The notes under the pieces: model-generated | What the model was told of the DNA's origin: nothing | The model's database searches: none | The model's input: only the letters and a program-made list of their open reading frames with translations | In this document: one piece after another, positions 8,309-16,684 of the stretch | Layout: every line of letters begins with the position of its first letter | Numbering within the stretch: position 1 is the stretch's first letter | Origin: Leifsonia williamsii | GTDB taxonomy: Bacteria; Actinomycetota; Actinomycetes; Actinomycetales; Microbacteriaceae | Direction of reading: 5' to 3' | NCBI RefSeq assembly: GCF_030433685.1 | Contig: NZ_JAROCF010000001.1 | Coordinates: 1,922,001 to 1,986,000, forward strand | Length of the DNA stretch: 64,000 bases | Position numbers and translations under genes: made by a program

Positions 8309-9004
8309 TCACTCCGCCTCCGTCGCCGTCTCGTGGTGCGGGGTGCCCACCGGCTTCGACTCCGACGAGCCGCGCTGGCGGAGGAAGATCGAGAACGCGA
8401 TCATGCTGCCGACGGCCAGGAACTCCGACTGCCAGTTCTGCAGCGTGCGGTTCCAGAAGTCCGCGGAGACCAGGTAGCCGCCCCAGCTGACCAGCTCCTG
8501 CCCGTGTTCGAGCTGGTCCTGGTTGTAGGAGACCTGGCCGGCGAGGGACTGCACGAGCCACGAGGCCAGGAAGATCGCGCCCATCACGAGCAGCAGCGAG
8601 TTCGAGTAGAGGGTGTGCCGGAAGCCGCGGACCTTCGCCCAGGCGGGGGACTCCGGGCGGGCGTACTCGTGGACGAGCTGCTCCTCGTCGGTGCCGAGGC
8701 CCTCGTCGCCGACCTTCTTCGACTCGGGCGATCCCTTCTGCACGAGCCAGATCGTGGCGAAGATGAAGAGGAAGAACTGCAGGTACTCGCTCTGCCAGTT
8801 CTCGGCGACATCCACGACGAAGTCCGACGAGGTCACGAAGTCGAGCCAGCCGACCGTCGCGGCGTGGTGGGCGATTTGGTCCTCGTTGTAGGCGGCCAGG
8901 CCGGCGAACGACTGCCCGACGAGGGCGGCGAGGAAGATGACGGCGAAGGCGATGCTGAGGCCGTGCTCGCGCAGGCGGAAGCGGGCCGTGGACGTGCCGC
9001 TCAT
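8309..9004 (-). CDS. DUF6766 family membrane protein, internally duplicated
   Basis: A 231-residue protein with four hydrophobic segments in two similar halves. The first half has GQSFAGLAAYNEDQ then ENWQSEYLQFF; the second has VQSLAGQVSYNQDQ then QNWQSEFLAVG, so it arose by tandem duplication of a helix - loop - NWQSE - helix unit. Function unknown. The ATG at 9004 overlaps (ATGA) the stop of a 27-residue open frame upstream. Confidence 0.75.
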   Translation of the reverse strand: MSGTSTARFRLREHGLSIAFAVIFLAALVGQSFAGLAAYNEDQIAHHAATVGWLDFVTSSDFVVDVAENWQSEYLQFFLFIFATIWLVQKGSPESKKVGDEGLGTDEEQLVHEYARPESPAWAKVRGFRHTLYSNSLLLVMGAIFLASWLVQSLAGQVSYNQDQLEHGQELVSWGGYLVSADFWNRTLQNWQSEFLAVGSMIAFSIFLRQRGSSESKPVGTPHHETATEAE

Positions 9005-9084
9005 CGGCCGAGCGCCACGACGAGGACCATGGCCGCGAGGCCGATCACGACGAACGCCAGCCACCCGGTGAACACAGCTTTCAT
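9001..9084 (-). CDS. Possible 27-residue single-helix membrane peptide
   Basis: The frame reads MKAVFTGWLAFVV..., with a hydrophobic core of about 20 residues (IGLAAMVLVVALG) and a positive end, i.e. one membrane span. Its TGA overlaps the ATG of the DUF6766 gene, the geometry of translational coupling. No good ribosome-binding site precedes it, which lowers confidence. It could be a real small membrane partner or merely a coupled leader. Confidence 0.45.
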   Translation of the reverse strand: MKAVFTGWLAFVVIGLAAMVLVVALGR

Positions 9085-9146
9085 GGGCTGGACGTTACCC
9101 GGGAGCCTCCAGGGAGTGGAGGGGTGGACCGGGAGGCCGGGCGGGA

Positions 9147-9458
9147 CTAGTCCTCCAGGTAGCTCCTGCCCAGCTGCTCGGGCTCGCCGGTCGTTTCGAG
9201 GATCGTCTCCTCGTCGTCGTCGAGCGCGCGCCGGTCGCGGTCGATGACGAACAGGTACAGGGCGTCGAGCAGCCCCATGGTGTTCGACAGCAGGAGCGCG
9301 ACGAACCACGGCTTGCTGTCGTTGCGGGCCGCCCGCCACAGCGAGGCGCCCTTCCAGGCCAGCGTCCAGCAGACGGCGGCGACGAGCCCGGCGCGGGCGG
9401 CCGGGGAGAGGTCTTCGAAGCGCATCGGAGCGCGGCGCTTGGTGTTCATGGCGCCCAT
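9147..9458 (-). CDS. DUF5652-like small membrane protein
   Basis: A 103-residue protein with two hydrophobic segments. The pattern KGASLWRAARNDSKPWF followed by LLLSNTMGLLDALYLFV matches the DUF5652 family (K-G-x-x-LW-x-AARN ... WF-x-x-LL-x-N-T-x-G). The C-terminal 25 residues are acidic. An in-frame ATG at 9449 is an alternative start. Role unknown; it is transcribed with the neighbouring envelope genes on the minus strand. Confidence 0.75.
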   Translation of the reverse strand: MGAMNTKRRAPMRFEDLSPAARAGLVAAVCWTLAWKGASLWRAARNDSKPWFVALLLSNTMGLLDALYLFVIDRDRRALDDDEETILETTGEPEQLGRSYLED

Positions 9459-9498
9459 TGCACCGCCGGGGGACAGCCCTGCACAAGGGGCGGCGCCG

Positions 9499-10284
9499 CT
9501 ACTCCTGCGGCAGGCACGCCGTCACCCCGCCGCGGCGGCCCGCGTCGAAGAACTCGATGCGCTGGAAGGTGTCGCCGTGGTCGGCGGTGTCGGTCCAGGC
9601 GGTGGAGTCGGAGAGGAAGGTCAGTGCGCTCGTGATCTCCTTCTCGTCGCCGTCCTCGAACTGCAGGCTCCCGTCGGCGGCGGCGCCGTAGAGCGCGGCG
9701 GCGGCCAGGCAGTCGGCCTGCAGCTCGTAGGCGTCCGTTCTGATATCGGAGACGCGCGCCTGGATGCTGTGGCCCCACTCGTGCGCGACCACCAGGTAGG
9801 CGAAGGCGTCGCCCTGGGCATAGCCTCCGCTCATCAGAGTGACGTCCCACGAGAGCTCGTCGGTCTCGCCGCAGTAGAAGGCGTTGCCGGCCTCCAGCGG
9901 CGTTCCGTTGCAGGTGGGGGCGCTGTCGGGGTCTTCGCCGTCGTAGTACCCGTAGACGGTCGGCGACGTGTACTCGCCGGTGAAGTAGTCGGACCAGTGG
10001 GTCGCCCAGAACGTGTCGACGACATCGATGGCGGTCTGCGTGTCCTCATCGAGGGCCTCGAGGTCGACCGTTTCTGCGGTCTCCTCGGGCGTGGGAGTGG
10101 CGGGGGCGGAGGTCGTGGGAGGCGCGGAGGTCGTCCCTCCGCCTCCCGCCGCGCCGCCCCAGCGGATGCTGATGCAGCCGGTGAGGGCGACGACGGTCAG
10201 GGCGGCGGCGGTGACGGCCGCGATGGTGCGGGAGGTGCTGCGGGTGGAGGTGCGGCGGGTGGAGGTGCGGACGACGGGTGTCAC
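9499..10284 (-). CDS. Lipoprotein neutral zinc metallopeptidase (YpfJ-like)
   Basis: A 261-residue predicted lipoprotein. A basic Ser/Thr/Arg N-region precedes a hydrophobic stretch and the lipobox LTGC (C37). After a Pro/Thr-rich linker comes a zinc peptidase domain with HEWGH at residues 168-172 and the downstream third-ligand motif YELQADCLA, the hallmark of the putative neutral zinc metallopeptidase family (PF04228). It should sit outside the membrane. Family members usually end in a similar small C-terminal domain, so it looks intact. Confidence 0.88.
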   Translation of the reverse strand: MTPVVRTSTRRTSTRSTSRTIAAVTAAALTVVALTGCISIRWGGAAGGGGTTSAPPTTSAPATPTPEETAETVDLEALDEDTQTAIDVVDTFWATHWSDYFTGEYTSPTVYGYYDGEDPDSAPTCNGTPLEAGNAFYCGETDELSWDVTLMSGGYAQGDAFAYLVVAHEWGHSIQARVSDIRTDAYELQADCLAAAALYGAAADGSLQFEDGDEKEITSALTFLSDSTAWTDTADHGDTFQRIEFFDAGRRGGVTACLPQE

Positions 10285-10334
10285 GGGACGCTTCTTTCGG
10301 GTGGACGCGCGCGGATGCGGTCACGGTAGCGCCG

Positions 10335-10351
10335 TGTGAGGATGGCTCACA
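10335..10351. promoter_or_regulatory. Inverted repeat TGTGAG-N5-CTCACA
   Basis: Perfect 6-bp arms around a 5-nt centre, 51 bp before the metallopeptidase start and 40 bp after the ROK gene stop. Either an operator for the lipoprotein gene or a weak terminator for the ROK gene. Confidence 0.4.
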
Positions 10352-10390
10352 ATACGGGCGAACACTGAATAACAGCCGTTCGGCAGAGGC

Positions 10391-11602
10391 TCAGGCCGCC
10401 TGGCGCAGCAGCCGCACCGCCTCCGCAGGGTTCGGGAACGCGTCGCGCCCGCGCACGGCCTCCTCCAGCACCGCGGTGAGGTGATCGGCGGCGAGGCTGA
10501 CGCCTCCCATCGCCACGGCCTCCGACCCCAGCGTCGAGGCGACGACGACGGGCGGCAGCGGGACGATGCGCCGCAGCGTCTCCTCGAAGCGGGGGAGGAA
10601 CACGTCGGCGCTGGGCGAGCTGCCGCCGCCGATCACGAGCAGCTCGGGGTCGATCGCCAGCGTCATGGCGGCCGCGCCCGTCGCGAGGTCGTCGGCGAAC
10701 TCGTCCACCGCGGCGCGCGCCGCGGGGTCTCCCTGACGGGCGAGCTCGAAGATCTGCTGCCGGCTGGGCCGCGGCGTGCCGAGCACCGAGCTGCCGTAGC
10801 GCTCGTTGAGCTCGGCCCAGCGCAGCTCCGGCATCTCGCCGACGATGCCGGCGGCGCCGTGCACCCCGCGGTGCACCTTGCCGCCGACGATGGAGGCGCC
10901 GCTGGTGCGAGCGCCGCAGAGCACGTAGACCACGTCGGCGTGGTCGCGCGCGGCGCCGATGGCGAGCTCGGCGCGGGCGCCGAGCGCCACATCCCCCTCC
11001 ACGAGCACGGCGGCGTCGAACTCGCGGCCGAACCGCTCGCGCAGGTCGAGCCCGGTCCAGCCGGGCATGCCGGTGCCGCCGAAGTGCAGCACGCGGCCGC
11101 CGGTGCTGATCGAGCCGGGGGAGCCGATCGCGACCGTCCACAGCGTGGAGCGGTCGAGCGCGAGGCTCGCGAGCAGCTCGTCGGCGACGCGAAGTGCGGT
11201 GGCGACCCGCTCCTCCGCGTCGATGCCCTCCTCGGTGGCGGCGGTGAGGTGCCCCCGGACGCCGCCGGCCAGATCCGTCACGACGGCGTAGGTGTGGTTG
11301 GCGCCGATGTCGATGGAGAGGAAGTGACCGAGGCGCGGCGCGAGCCGGTAGGAGGCGGCAGGCCGGCCGAGGCGTCCCTCTGCCGCGGCGGCGTCGCCGG
11401 GGACGAGCCAGCCCAGGTCGACGAGGTCGGTGACGATCGCGTCGATGGCCGTGCGGGAGAGGCCGGACTCCGCTGCGAGGTCGCGCATGGTCTGCGGCCG
11501 CAGCATGACCGCTCGCAGGATGCCCCACGAGTTCATGCGGCGCAGCAGGGAGCGGCTGCCGACCGATCCGTCGATGCTGTGCACCAGTGCCTCTCGTGCC
11601 AT
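10391..11602 (-). CDS. ROK-family transcriptional regulator
   Basis: A 403-residue repressor: an N-terminal winged helix (residues about 20-75, with ILRAVMLRPQTMRDLAAESGLSR split by the recognition helix) fused to a ROK sugar-kinase-like domain beginning LSIDIGANHTYAVVTD. ROK regulators bind a sugar and release DNA. It is divergent from a sugar ABC importer and alpha-galactosidase, 217 bp away, so it is probably their repressor responding to galactose or an alpha-galactoside. The GTP/ATP-like phosphate motif DIGANH is present but kinase activity is not expected. SD AGAGGG precedes the ATG. Confidence 0.88.
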   Translation of the reverse strand: MAREALVHSIDGSVGSRSLLRRMNSWGILRAVMLRPQTMRDLAAESGLSRTAIDAIVTDLVDLGWLVPGDAAAAEGRLGRPAASYRLAPRLGHFLSIDIGANHTYAVVTDLAGGVRGHLTAATEEGIDAEERVATALRVADELLASLALDRSTLWTVAIGSPGSISTGGRVLHFGGTGMPGWTGLDLRERFGREFDAAVLVEGDVALGARAELAIGAARDHADVVYVLCGARTSGASIVGGKVHRGVHGAAGIVGEMPELRWAELNERYGSSVLGTPRPSRQQIFELARQGDPAARAAVDEFADDLATGAAAMTLAIDPELLVIGGGSSPSADVFLPRFEETLRRIVPLPPVVVASTLGSEAVAMGGVSLAADHLTAVLEEAVRGRDAFPNPAEAVRLLRQAA

Positions 11603-11675
11603 GTCGTCCCTCTTCTTCGCGGCGCCCGGGGCTCTCCGGGGTGATCTGGAGCGAGTTTCATCCGGGGTCTTGCGC

Positions 11676-11703
11676 TTTATAACGCCAAGTTGCAGAATTA
11701 ACC
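11676..11703. promoter_or_regulatory. AT-rich promoter/operator region between ROK gene and sugar importer
   Basis: The only AT-rich island in the 217-bp divergent region. It contains TATAAC (11678-11683), a good -10 hexamer for the + strand operon, and further on AGAATTAA. This is where I would expect the ROK operator, but no clear symmetric site was seen. Confidence 0.35.
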
Positions 11704-11819
11704 CGCCCAGACGACTCTACCGCGGATGGGCGCCCCCGGGTCCGCGAACCTCCCACGGACTCTGCGATTCGACACTGCGCCGACGACGGACAGCCTGCCG
11801 CCGGTGCTGAGAGGCACCC

Positions 11820-12749
11820 ATGACAGCACTCCTGACCAGGGCAGCGGCCCGCGGCGGCGCGCCGGGCACCCGCCCGCGCCGCCGCAGGGACGACCGCAGA
11901 GTCGCGCTCCTGTTCATCGCGCCGGTCCTGATCGGCTTCGCCGTGTTCTACCTGTACCCGACGATCCGCGGGGTGTGGTGGTCGTTCACCGACTACAGCC
12001 TCCTGGGCGATCCCACGTTCGTCGGCGTCGAGAACTACGCGGCCGTGCTCCAGGACAAGGAGTTCTGGAACTCGATGGGCGTCACCCTCTACTACGTGAT
12101 CGTCAACGTCACGACGCAGACCGCGCTCGCGCTGCTGCTGGCGGCGCTCATGCACCGGCTCACCCGGTCCGTGGTGCTGCGCACGACGCTCCTGCTGCCA
12201 TGGCTCGTGCCGAACGTCACCGTCGGGCTCATCTGGCTGTGGCTGCTCGACACGAACCTCGGCTTCGTCAACCACCTGATCACGGGGATGGGCCTGCCGG
12301 CGGTCGGCTTCTTCACCAACCCGGCCCTCGGCATCCCGACCATCTCGATCGTCAACACCTGGGCCTTCACCGGTTACACGGCTCTGCTGTTCTACGCCGG
12401 CATGCTGCAGATCCCTGGCGACCTCTACGAGAGCGCGTCGCTCGACGGGGCGGGGGAGTGGAGGCTGTTCACCCGCATCACGCTGCCCCTGCTGCGTCCG
12501 GTGATGGCGCTCGTGCTGGTGGTCTCGCTGATCGGGTCGTTCCAGATCTTCGACACGGTGGCCGTCACCACCAAGGGCGGACCCGTCAACGCCACCCGGG
12601 TCATCTACTACTACATCTACCAACAGGCGTTCACGTTCTTCCACATGGGCTACGCCGCGACCATGGCGATCGTCCTGGTGCTGATCCTCGGCATCCTCAC
12701 GGCCGTGCAGCTGCGGCTCCTCCGCGCCTCCGAATCCCAGCTCGCCTAG
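11820..12749 (+). CDS. Carbohydrate ABC transporter permease, MalF type
   Basis: A 309-residue inner-membrane permease. After a basic N-terminus there are six predicted spans, and the EAA loop for ATPase contact is ESASLDGAGEWRLFTRITLPLL. First gene of the sugar operon; the second permease follows after 18 nt. It imports an oligosaccharide handed over by the binding lipoprotein at 13793. Confidence 0.93.
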   Translation: MTALLTRAAARGGAPGTRPRRRRDDRRVALLFIAPVLIGFAVFYLYPTIRGVWWSFTDYSLLGDPTFVGVENYAAVLQDKEFWNSMGVTLYYVIVNVTTQTALALLLAALMHRLTRSVVLRTTLLLPWLVPNVTVGLIWLWLLDTNLGFVNHLITGMGLPAVGFFTNPALGIPTISIVNTWAFTGYTALLFYAGMLQIPGDLYESASLDGAGEWRLFTRITLPLLRPVMALVLVVSLIGSFQIFDTVAVTTKGGPVNATRVIYYYIYQQAFTFFHMGYAATMAIVLVLILGILTAVQLRLLRASESQLA

Positions 12750-12767
12750 GCCAGAGAGGACACCTCC

Positions 12768-13739
12768 ATGACCACGACACAACCCGCGACGCCCGTCCTC
12801 GGCGCTCCCGCCGACGCGAGCACGGACGGGGTCGCCCCGGCTCTCGCCCGCACCACCGCGCGCCGCCGCTTCTCCCTCGGCCGGTTCCTCGGCTGGGCGG
12901 TGCTGATCGTCTCGCTCGTGCTGACGCTCTTCCCCTTCTACTGGATGCTCAAGACCGCGCTGACGCCGGCGGCGGACGTGATCAAGGACTCCGGGTCGTT
13001 CTTCCCCGGCAGCCCGACGATGATCAACTTCGCCCGCGTGCTCGGCTTCCTCAGCCCGGCGGAGGACCAGGCGGCGGGCGGGTCGGGAGCGTCGATCAAC
13101 TTCCTGCTCTACCTGTGGAACTCGATCGTCTACTGCGCGCTGATCGGCTTCTTCCAGACGCTGTTCTGCGCGATGGGCGGCTACGCCTTCGCGCGGCTGC
13201 GGTTCCCCGGCCGCAACGTGCTGTTCGCGATCCTCATCGCGGCGCTCATGGTGCCCGGCATCTTCACCCTGCTGCCCAACTTCGTGCTGGTGCGCGACCT
13301 GGGCCTGCTCAACAACGTGTTCGGGATGGTGGCGCCCAGCCTCCTGATGACCCCGTTCGCCCTGTTCTTCCTGCGGCAGTTCTTCCTCAACATCCCGGTG
13401 GACGTGGAGGAGGCCGCGATGCTCGACGGCGCAGGCAAGGCCCGCGTGTTCTGGCGGATCGCCCTGCCCATGAGCAGGGGGCCGCTCATCACGATCGGCC
13501 TGATCACGGTCGTCTGGGCGTGGAAGGACTACCTCTGGCCCCTGCTGATCGGACGCGACGAGAGCGTGCGCACCATGACGGTCGCGCTCGGCGTGTACCT
13601 GCAGCAGTCGCCGAACACCCAGCCGGACTGGACCGGCCTGATGGCCGGCTCGACGCTCTCCGTCATCCCGGTCCTGATCCTGCTGATCTTCCTCGGCCGG
13701 CGAATCGTCGAGTCCCTCAACTTCACCGGCATCAAGTGA
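12768..13739 (+). CDS. Carbohydrate ABC transporter permease, MalG type
   Basis: A 323-residue permease with six predicted spans and EAA loop VEEAAMLDGAGKARVFWRIALPM. The N-terminus is about 35 residues longer than the first span needs. SD GAGAGGA lies 9 nt before the ATG. Pairs with the upstream MalF-like subunit; no ATPase subunit is encoded in the cluster, so a shared MsiK-like ATPase elsewhere is likely. Confidence 0.93.
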   Translation: MTTTQPATPVLGAPADASTDGVAPALARTTARRRFSLGRFLGWAVLIVSLVLTLFPFYWMLKTALTPAADVIKDSGSFFPGSPTMINFARVLGFLSPAEDQAAGGSGASINFLLYLWNSIVYCALIGFFQTLFCAMGGYAFARLRFPGRNVLFAILIAALMVPGIFTLLPNFVLVRDLGLLNNVFGMVAPSLLMTPFALFFLRQFFLNIPVDVEEAAMLDGAGKARVFWRIALPMSRGPLITIGLITVVWAWKDYLWPLLIGRDESVRTMTVALGVYLQQSPNTQPDWTGLMAGSTLSVIPVLILLIFLGRRIVESLNFTGIK

Positions 13740-13792
13740 CCAACTCCACCTCCCGCTCCATCCCCGTGCACCACTCACAGAGAGAGAAACGA

Positions 13793-15133
13793 ATGACCAA
13801 GGTCCGTCGCGTCGCCGCCATCGCCGCCGCCGCCGCACTGCTCGCCGGAGTCACGGCCTGCTCGTCGAACGGCTCCGGCTCCGACGAGAAGGTGACTCTG
13901 CAGTACTGGATGTGGGACGACACGCAGGTGCCCGCCTACCAGCACTGCGCCGAGCAGTTCACCAAGGAGAACCCGAACATCACGATCAAGATCACCCAGT
14001 CGGCGTGGGCCCAGTACTGGACCAACCTGTCGACGCAGATCGCCGCGGGCAGCGCGCCCGACGTGTGGGTCGACCAGGCGTCGTACTACCCGCAGTTCGT
14101 GCAGGACAAGCAGATCGTCGACATCCAGCCGATGGTCGAGAAGGACAAGATCGACCTCGACCAGTACGTCGACGGCCTCGCCGACCTGTGGAAGGTCGGC
14201 GACGCCCGCTACGGCCTGCCGAAGGACTGGGACACCATGGGCCTGGTCTACAACAAGGCCGACCTGAAGGCGGCCGGCATCGACGAGGCGTCGCTCGCCG
14301 ACCTCACCTGGAACCCGGACGACGGCGGCACCTTCGAGCAGACCATCGCGAAGCTGACCGTGGACAAGAACGGCCGCAACGGCCTCGACCCGGCCTTCGA
14401 CAAGAACAACGTCAAGGTCTTCGGCTTCCTCCCCGAGTGGGCCGACGGCTCCCAGGGGCAGAACGGCTGGGGCAACCTCGCCGCCTCGACCGGCTGGACG
14501 TACTCCGACAAGAACCCGTTCGGCACGTCGTTCAACTACGACGACCCGAAGCTGGCCGAGACCGTGCAGTGGCTCGCCGACCTCTCCCAGAAGGGCTACG
14601 CGCCCAAGCTCGACGTGCAGTCGACGCTGGCCAGGTCGGAGGTGCTGGCCAATAACGGCGGCGCGCTGACCACGCTCGGCTCGTTCAACCTGGCCGCATA
14701 CAAGGGCAAGACCGACCAGTTCGGCTTCGCCCCGCTGCCGATCGGGCCGGAGGGCCGCAAGTCCGCCATCAACGGCCTGTCCGACGCGATCTACGCCGGC
14801 ACCAAGCACAAGGACCAGGCGTGGGAGTGGGTCAAGTACCTCGCCTCGGCCGACTGCCAGAACACCGTGGCCGAGACGGGCGTCGTCTTCCCCGCCATCA
14901 AGGAGGCGTCGGAGAAGTCGGCGAAGGTGCGCCAGGACGCCGGGCTGAACGCGCAGGTCTTCCTCGACGAGCAGCAGGCGAAGGACGGCACCTTCATCAT
15001 CCCGATCAGCTACCACGGCACGGAGATCAACCAAATCGTGCAGGACGCCATCCAGAGCGTCGCGCTCGGCCAGCAGAAGGCGAAGGAGGCCCTGCCGAAG
15101 GCCAACGACCAGGTGAACGCGCTGTTCAAGTAG
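13793..15133 (+). CDS. Sugar-binding lipoprotein (extracellular solute-binding protein family 1)
   Basis: A 446-residue lipoprotein: signal peptide with lipobox VTAC at C23, then a mature start SSNGSGSDEK and the family-1 fold (VTLQYWMWDDTQ, AQYWTNLSTQIAAGSAPDVWVDQ, LPKDWDTMGLVYN). It captures the sugar outside the membrane for the two permeases upstream. ATG at 13793 follows AGAGAG by 8 nt. Spacing to the permease (53 nt) and to the alpha-galactosidase (48 nt) fits one operon with higher expression of this subunit. Confidence 0.93.
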   Translation: MTKVRRVAAIAAAAALLAGVTACSSNGSGSDEKVTLQYWMWDDTQVPAYQHCAEQFTKENPNITIKITQSAWAQYWTNLSTQIAAGSAPDVWVDQASYYPQFVQDKQIVDIQPMVEKDKIDLDQYVDGLADLWKVGDARYGLPKDWDTMGLVYNKADLKAAGIDEASLADLTWNPDDGGTFEQTIAKLTVDKNGRNGLDPAFDKNNVKVFGFLPEWADGSQGQNGWGNLAASTGWTYSDKNPFGTSFNYDDPKLAETVQWLADLSQKGYAPKLDVQSTLARSEVLANNGGALTTLGSFNLAAYKGKTDQFGFAPLPIGPEGRKSAINGLSDAIYAGTKHKDQAWEWVKYLASADCQNTVAETGVVFPAIKEASEKSAKVRQDAGLNAQVFLDEQQAKDGTFIIPISYHGTEINQIVQDAIQSVALGQQKAKEALPKANDQVNALFK

Positions 15134-15181
15134 CCGCGGCACGTCGGCCTCCACCTCCACCATCCCTCCAGAAAGCAGACC

Positions 15182-16684
15182 ATGCTGCACACCTTCGACT
15201 TCGGAGAGCTCCGGATCCCCGCCAACGTCTCCGGAGCGCCGCAGCCGGCGCCCGGCGGCCACATCGTCCCCGCCGGCCCGCTGGCCCTGCTCCATCCCTT
15301 CGGCGACACCGAGTTCTACCGGCACGGCTGGAACTCGTGGAGCCCGTCGGGCTGGGCACGCACCGACGGCGAGACCATCGGCATCAAGAACAGCCCGGGC
15401 CGCCTGCTCACAGCCGACGACGCCGCGAACGAGACCCCGCACGCCCACTCCGGCGCCGCGGTGGGCGCGGTCGCCGGCGAGGGCGGGAACGTGCTGCTCG
15501 TCGGGGCGCTCGGCCTCGGCTCCCCGCGCGTCGGCGCCGACGGCAACGTGCTGTGGGGGAGAGGGGAGGAGGATGCCGCCGACTGGTTCGTCGCCTACGG
15601 GCCCGAAGCCGTGGTCTTCGCCGACTACGCCGACCTGCTGTCGGCGCGACTCGGCCGCCGGTCGGGCCGCGCCGGCGCGGTCTGGAGCAGCTGGTACTCC
15701 TACTTCGAGGGCATCGACGAGGAGCTCGTGGCCCGCACGGTCGCCGACCTCGCCGGGTATCCGTTCGACGTGGTCCAGCTCGACGACGGCTGGGAGCCGA
15801 TCGTCGGCGACTGGACCGCCGGGCCCGACTTCCCGTCCGGGATGGCGGCGACCGCGCGGACGATCTCCGACGCCGGGTTCACCCCCGGGCTCTGGCTGGC
15901 CCCGCTGATCGCGCTGCCGGGGTCGGAGTTCGCGCGCACCCGCCCCGACCTCCTGGTGCAGGACGATCACGGCGAGCCGCTCGTCACCGGCTACAACTGG
16001 GGCTCGCACTACTACTCGCTCGACACCACGAGGGACGAGGTCAAGGACCACCTGCGCGAGGTCTTCGAGCGCGTGGTCGGCTGGGGCTTCCGCTACCTCA
16101 AGCTCGACTTCATGTACGCGGGCGCCGTCGCAGGCCGCCGCAGCACCTCCCTCCACCGCGAGGCCGTGTACCGGGAGGCCGTGGAGCACATCCGCTCGGT
16201 GGTCGGGGACTCGGTGTACCTGCTCGGCTGCGGCGTGCCGATGATCCCGAGCGTCGGGGTCTTCGACGGGGCCAGGGTCGGGCCGGACGTCGGCGCCTTC
16301 TGGGACAACGCCGAACGCGTCGGAGACCCGTCGGGGGTCGGCGCGCGCAACTCGATCGTCGCCTCCCTCAACCGCACCTGGATGAAGCGGCTGTACGAGG
16401 TCGATCCCGACGCGGTGTACTTCCGCAGCGCCCGGAACCTGCTGGACGACGGGGAGCGCCAGGCGCTGCGCGACGCCGCGGCCATCCTGGAGTTCCGGTC
16501 GACCTCCGACCCCATCGCCTGGCTGAACGCCGCGGAGCGGGCGCACCTCGCCGAGTGGATCCAGGAGACGGCCGTCATCGAACAGACCGGACGCTACGCG
16601 TTCCGCATCGACGGGCGCGCGGTCGACCTGACCCCCATCGTCACCGGCACGGCTGCGACGGACGCGGCGTCGCTGGTGGTGTGA
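15182..16684 (+). CDS. Alpha-galactosidase, GH36 family
   Basis: A 500-residue cytoplasmic glycoside hydrolase (no signal peptide). The (beta/alpha)8 barrel shows WSSWYSYFEG, VQLDDGWEP, and the nucleophile D309 in YLKLDFMYAG; the acid/base is expected in the DVGAFWDN region. It is shorter than many GH36 enzymes (about 700 residues) because the N-terminal beta-supersandwich is reduced. It should release galactose from imported alpha-galactosides such as melibiose, raffinose or galactinol. Its stop TGA overlaps the next ATG (TGATG). Confidence 0.87.
   Translation: MLHTFDFGELRIPANVSGAPQPAPGGHIVPAGPLALLHPFGDTEFYRHGWNSWSPSGWARTDGETIGIKNSPGRLLTADDAANETPHAHSGAAVGAVAGEGGNVLLVGALGLGSPRVGADGNVLWGRGEEDAADWFVAYGPEAVVFADYADLLSARLGRRSGRAGAVWSSWYSYFEGIDEELVARTVADLAGYPFDVVQLDDGWEPIVGDWTAGPDFPSGMAATARTISDAGFTPGLWLAPLIALPGSEFARTRPDLLVQDDHGEPLVTGYNWGSHYYSLDTTRDEVKDHLREVFERVVGWGFRYLKLDFMYAGAVAGRRSTSLHREAVYREAVEHIRSVVGDSVYLLGCGVPMIPSVGVFDGARVGPDVGAFWDNAERVGDPSGVGARNSIVASLNRTWMKRLYEVDPDAVYFRSARNLLDDGERQALRDAAAILEFRSTSDPIAWLNAAERAHLAEWIQETAVIEQTGRYAFRIDGRAVDLTPIVTGTAATDAASLVV

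Noticed and set aside
10335..10351. CRP/FNR site TGTGA...TCACA before the metallopeptidase
   Set aside because: The half-sites are separated by 7 nt, not the 6 of the CRP consensus, so only an unassigned inverted repeat is reported.
13775..16546. Long open frames opposite real genes (e.g. 923 codons here; also 54346-57327 minus, 26717-29152 plus, 5257-7458 minus, 24852-27422 minus)
   Set aside because: High GC makes antisense frames open; they are Ala/Arg/Gly/His-rich, have no recognisable domains and run across several real genes.
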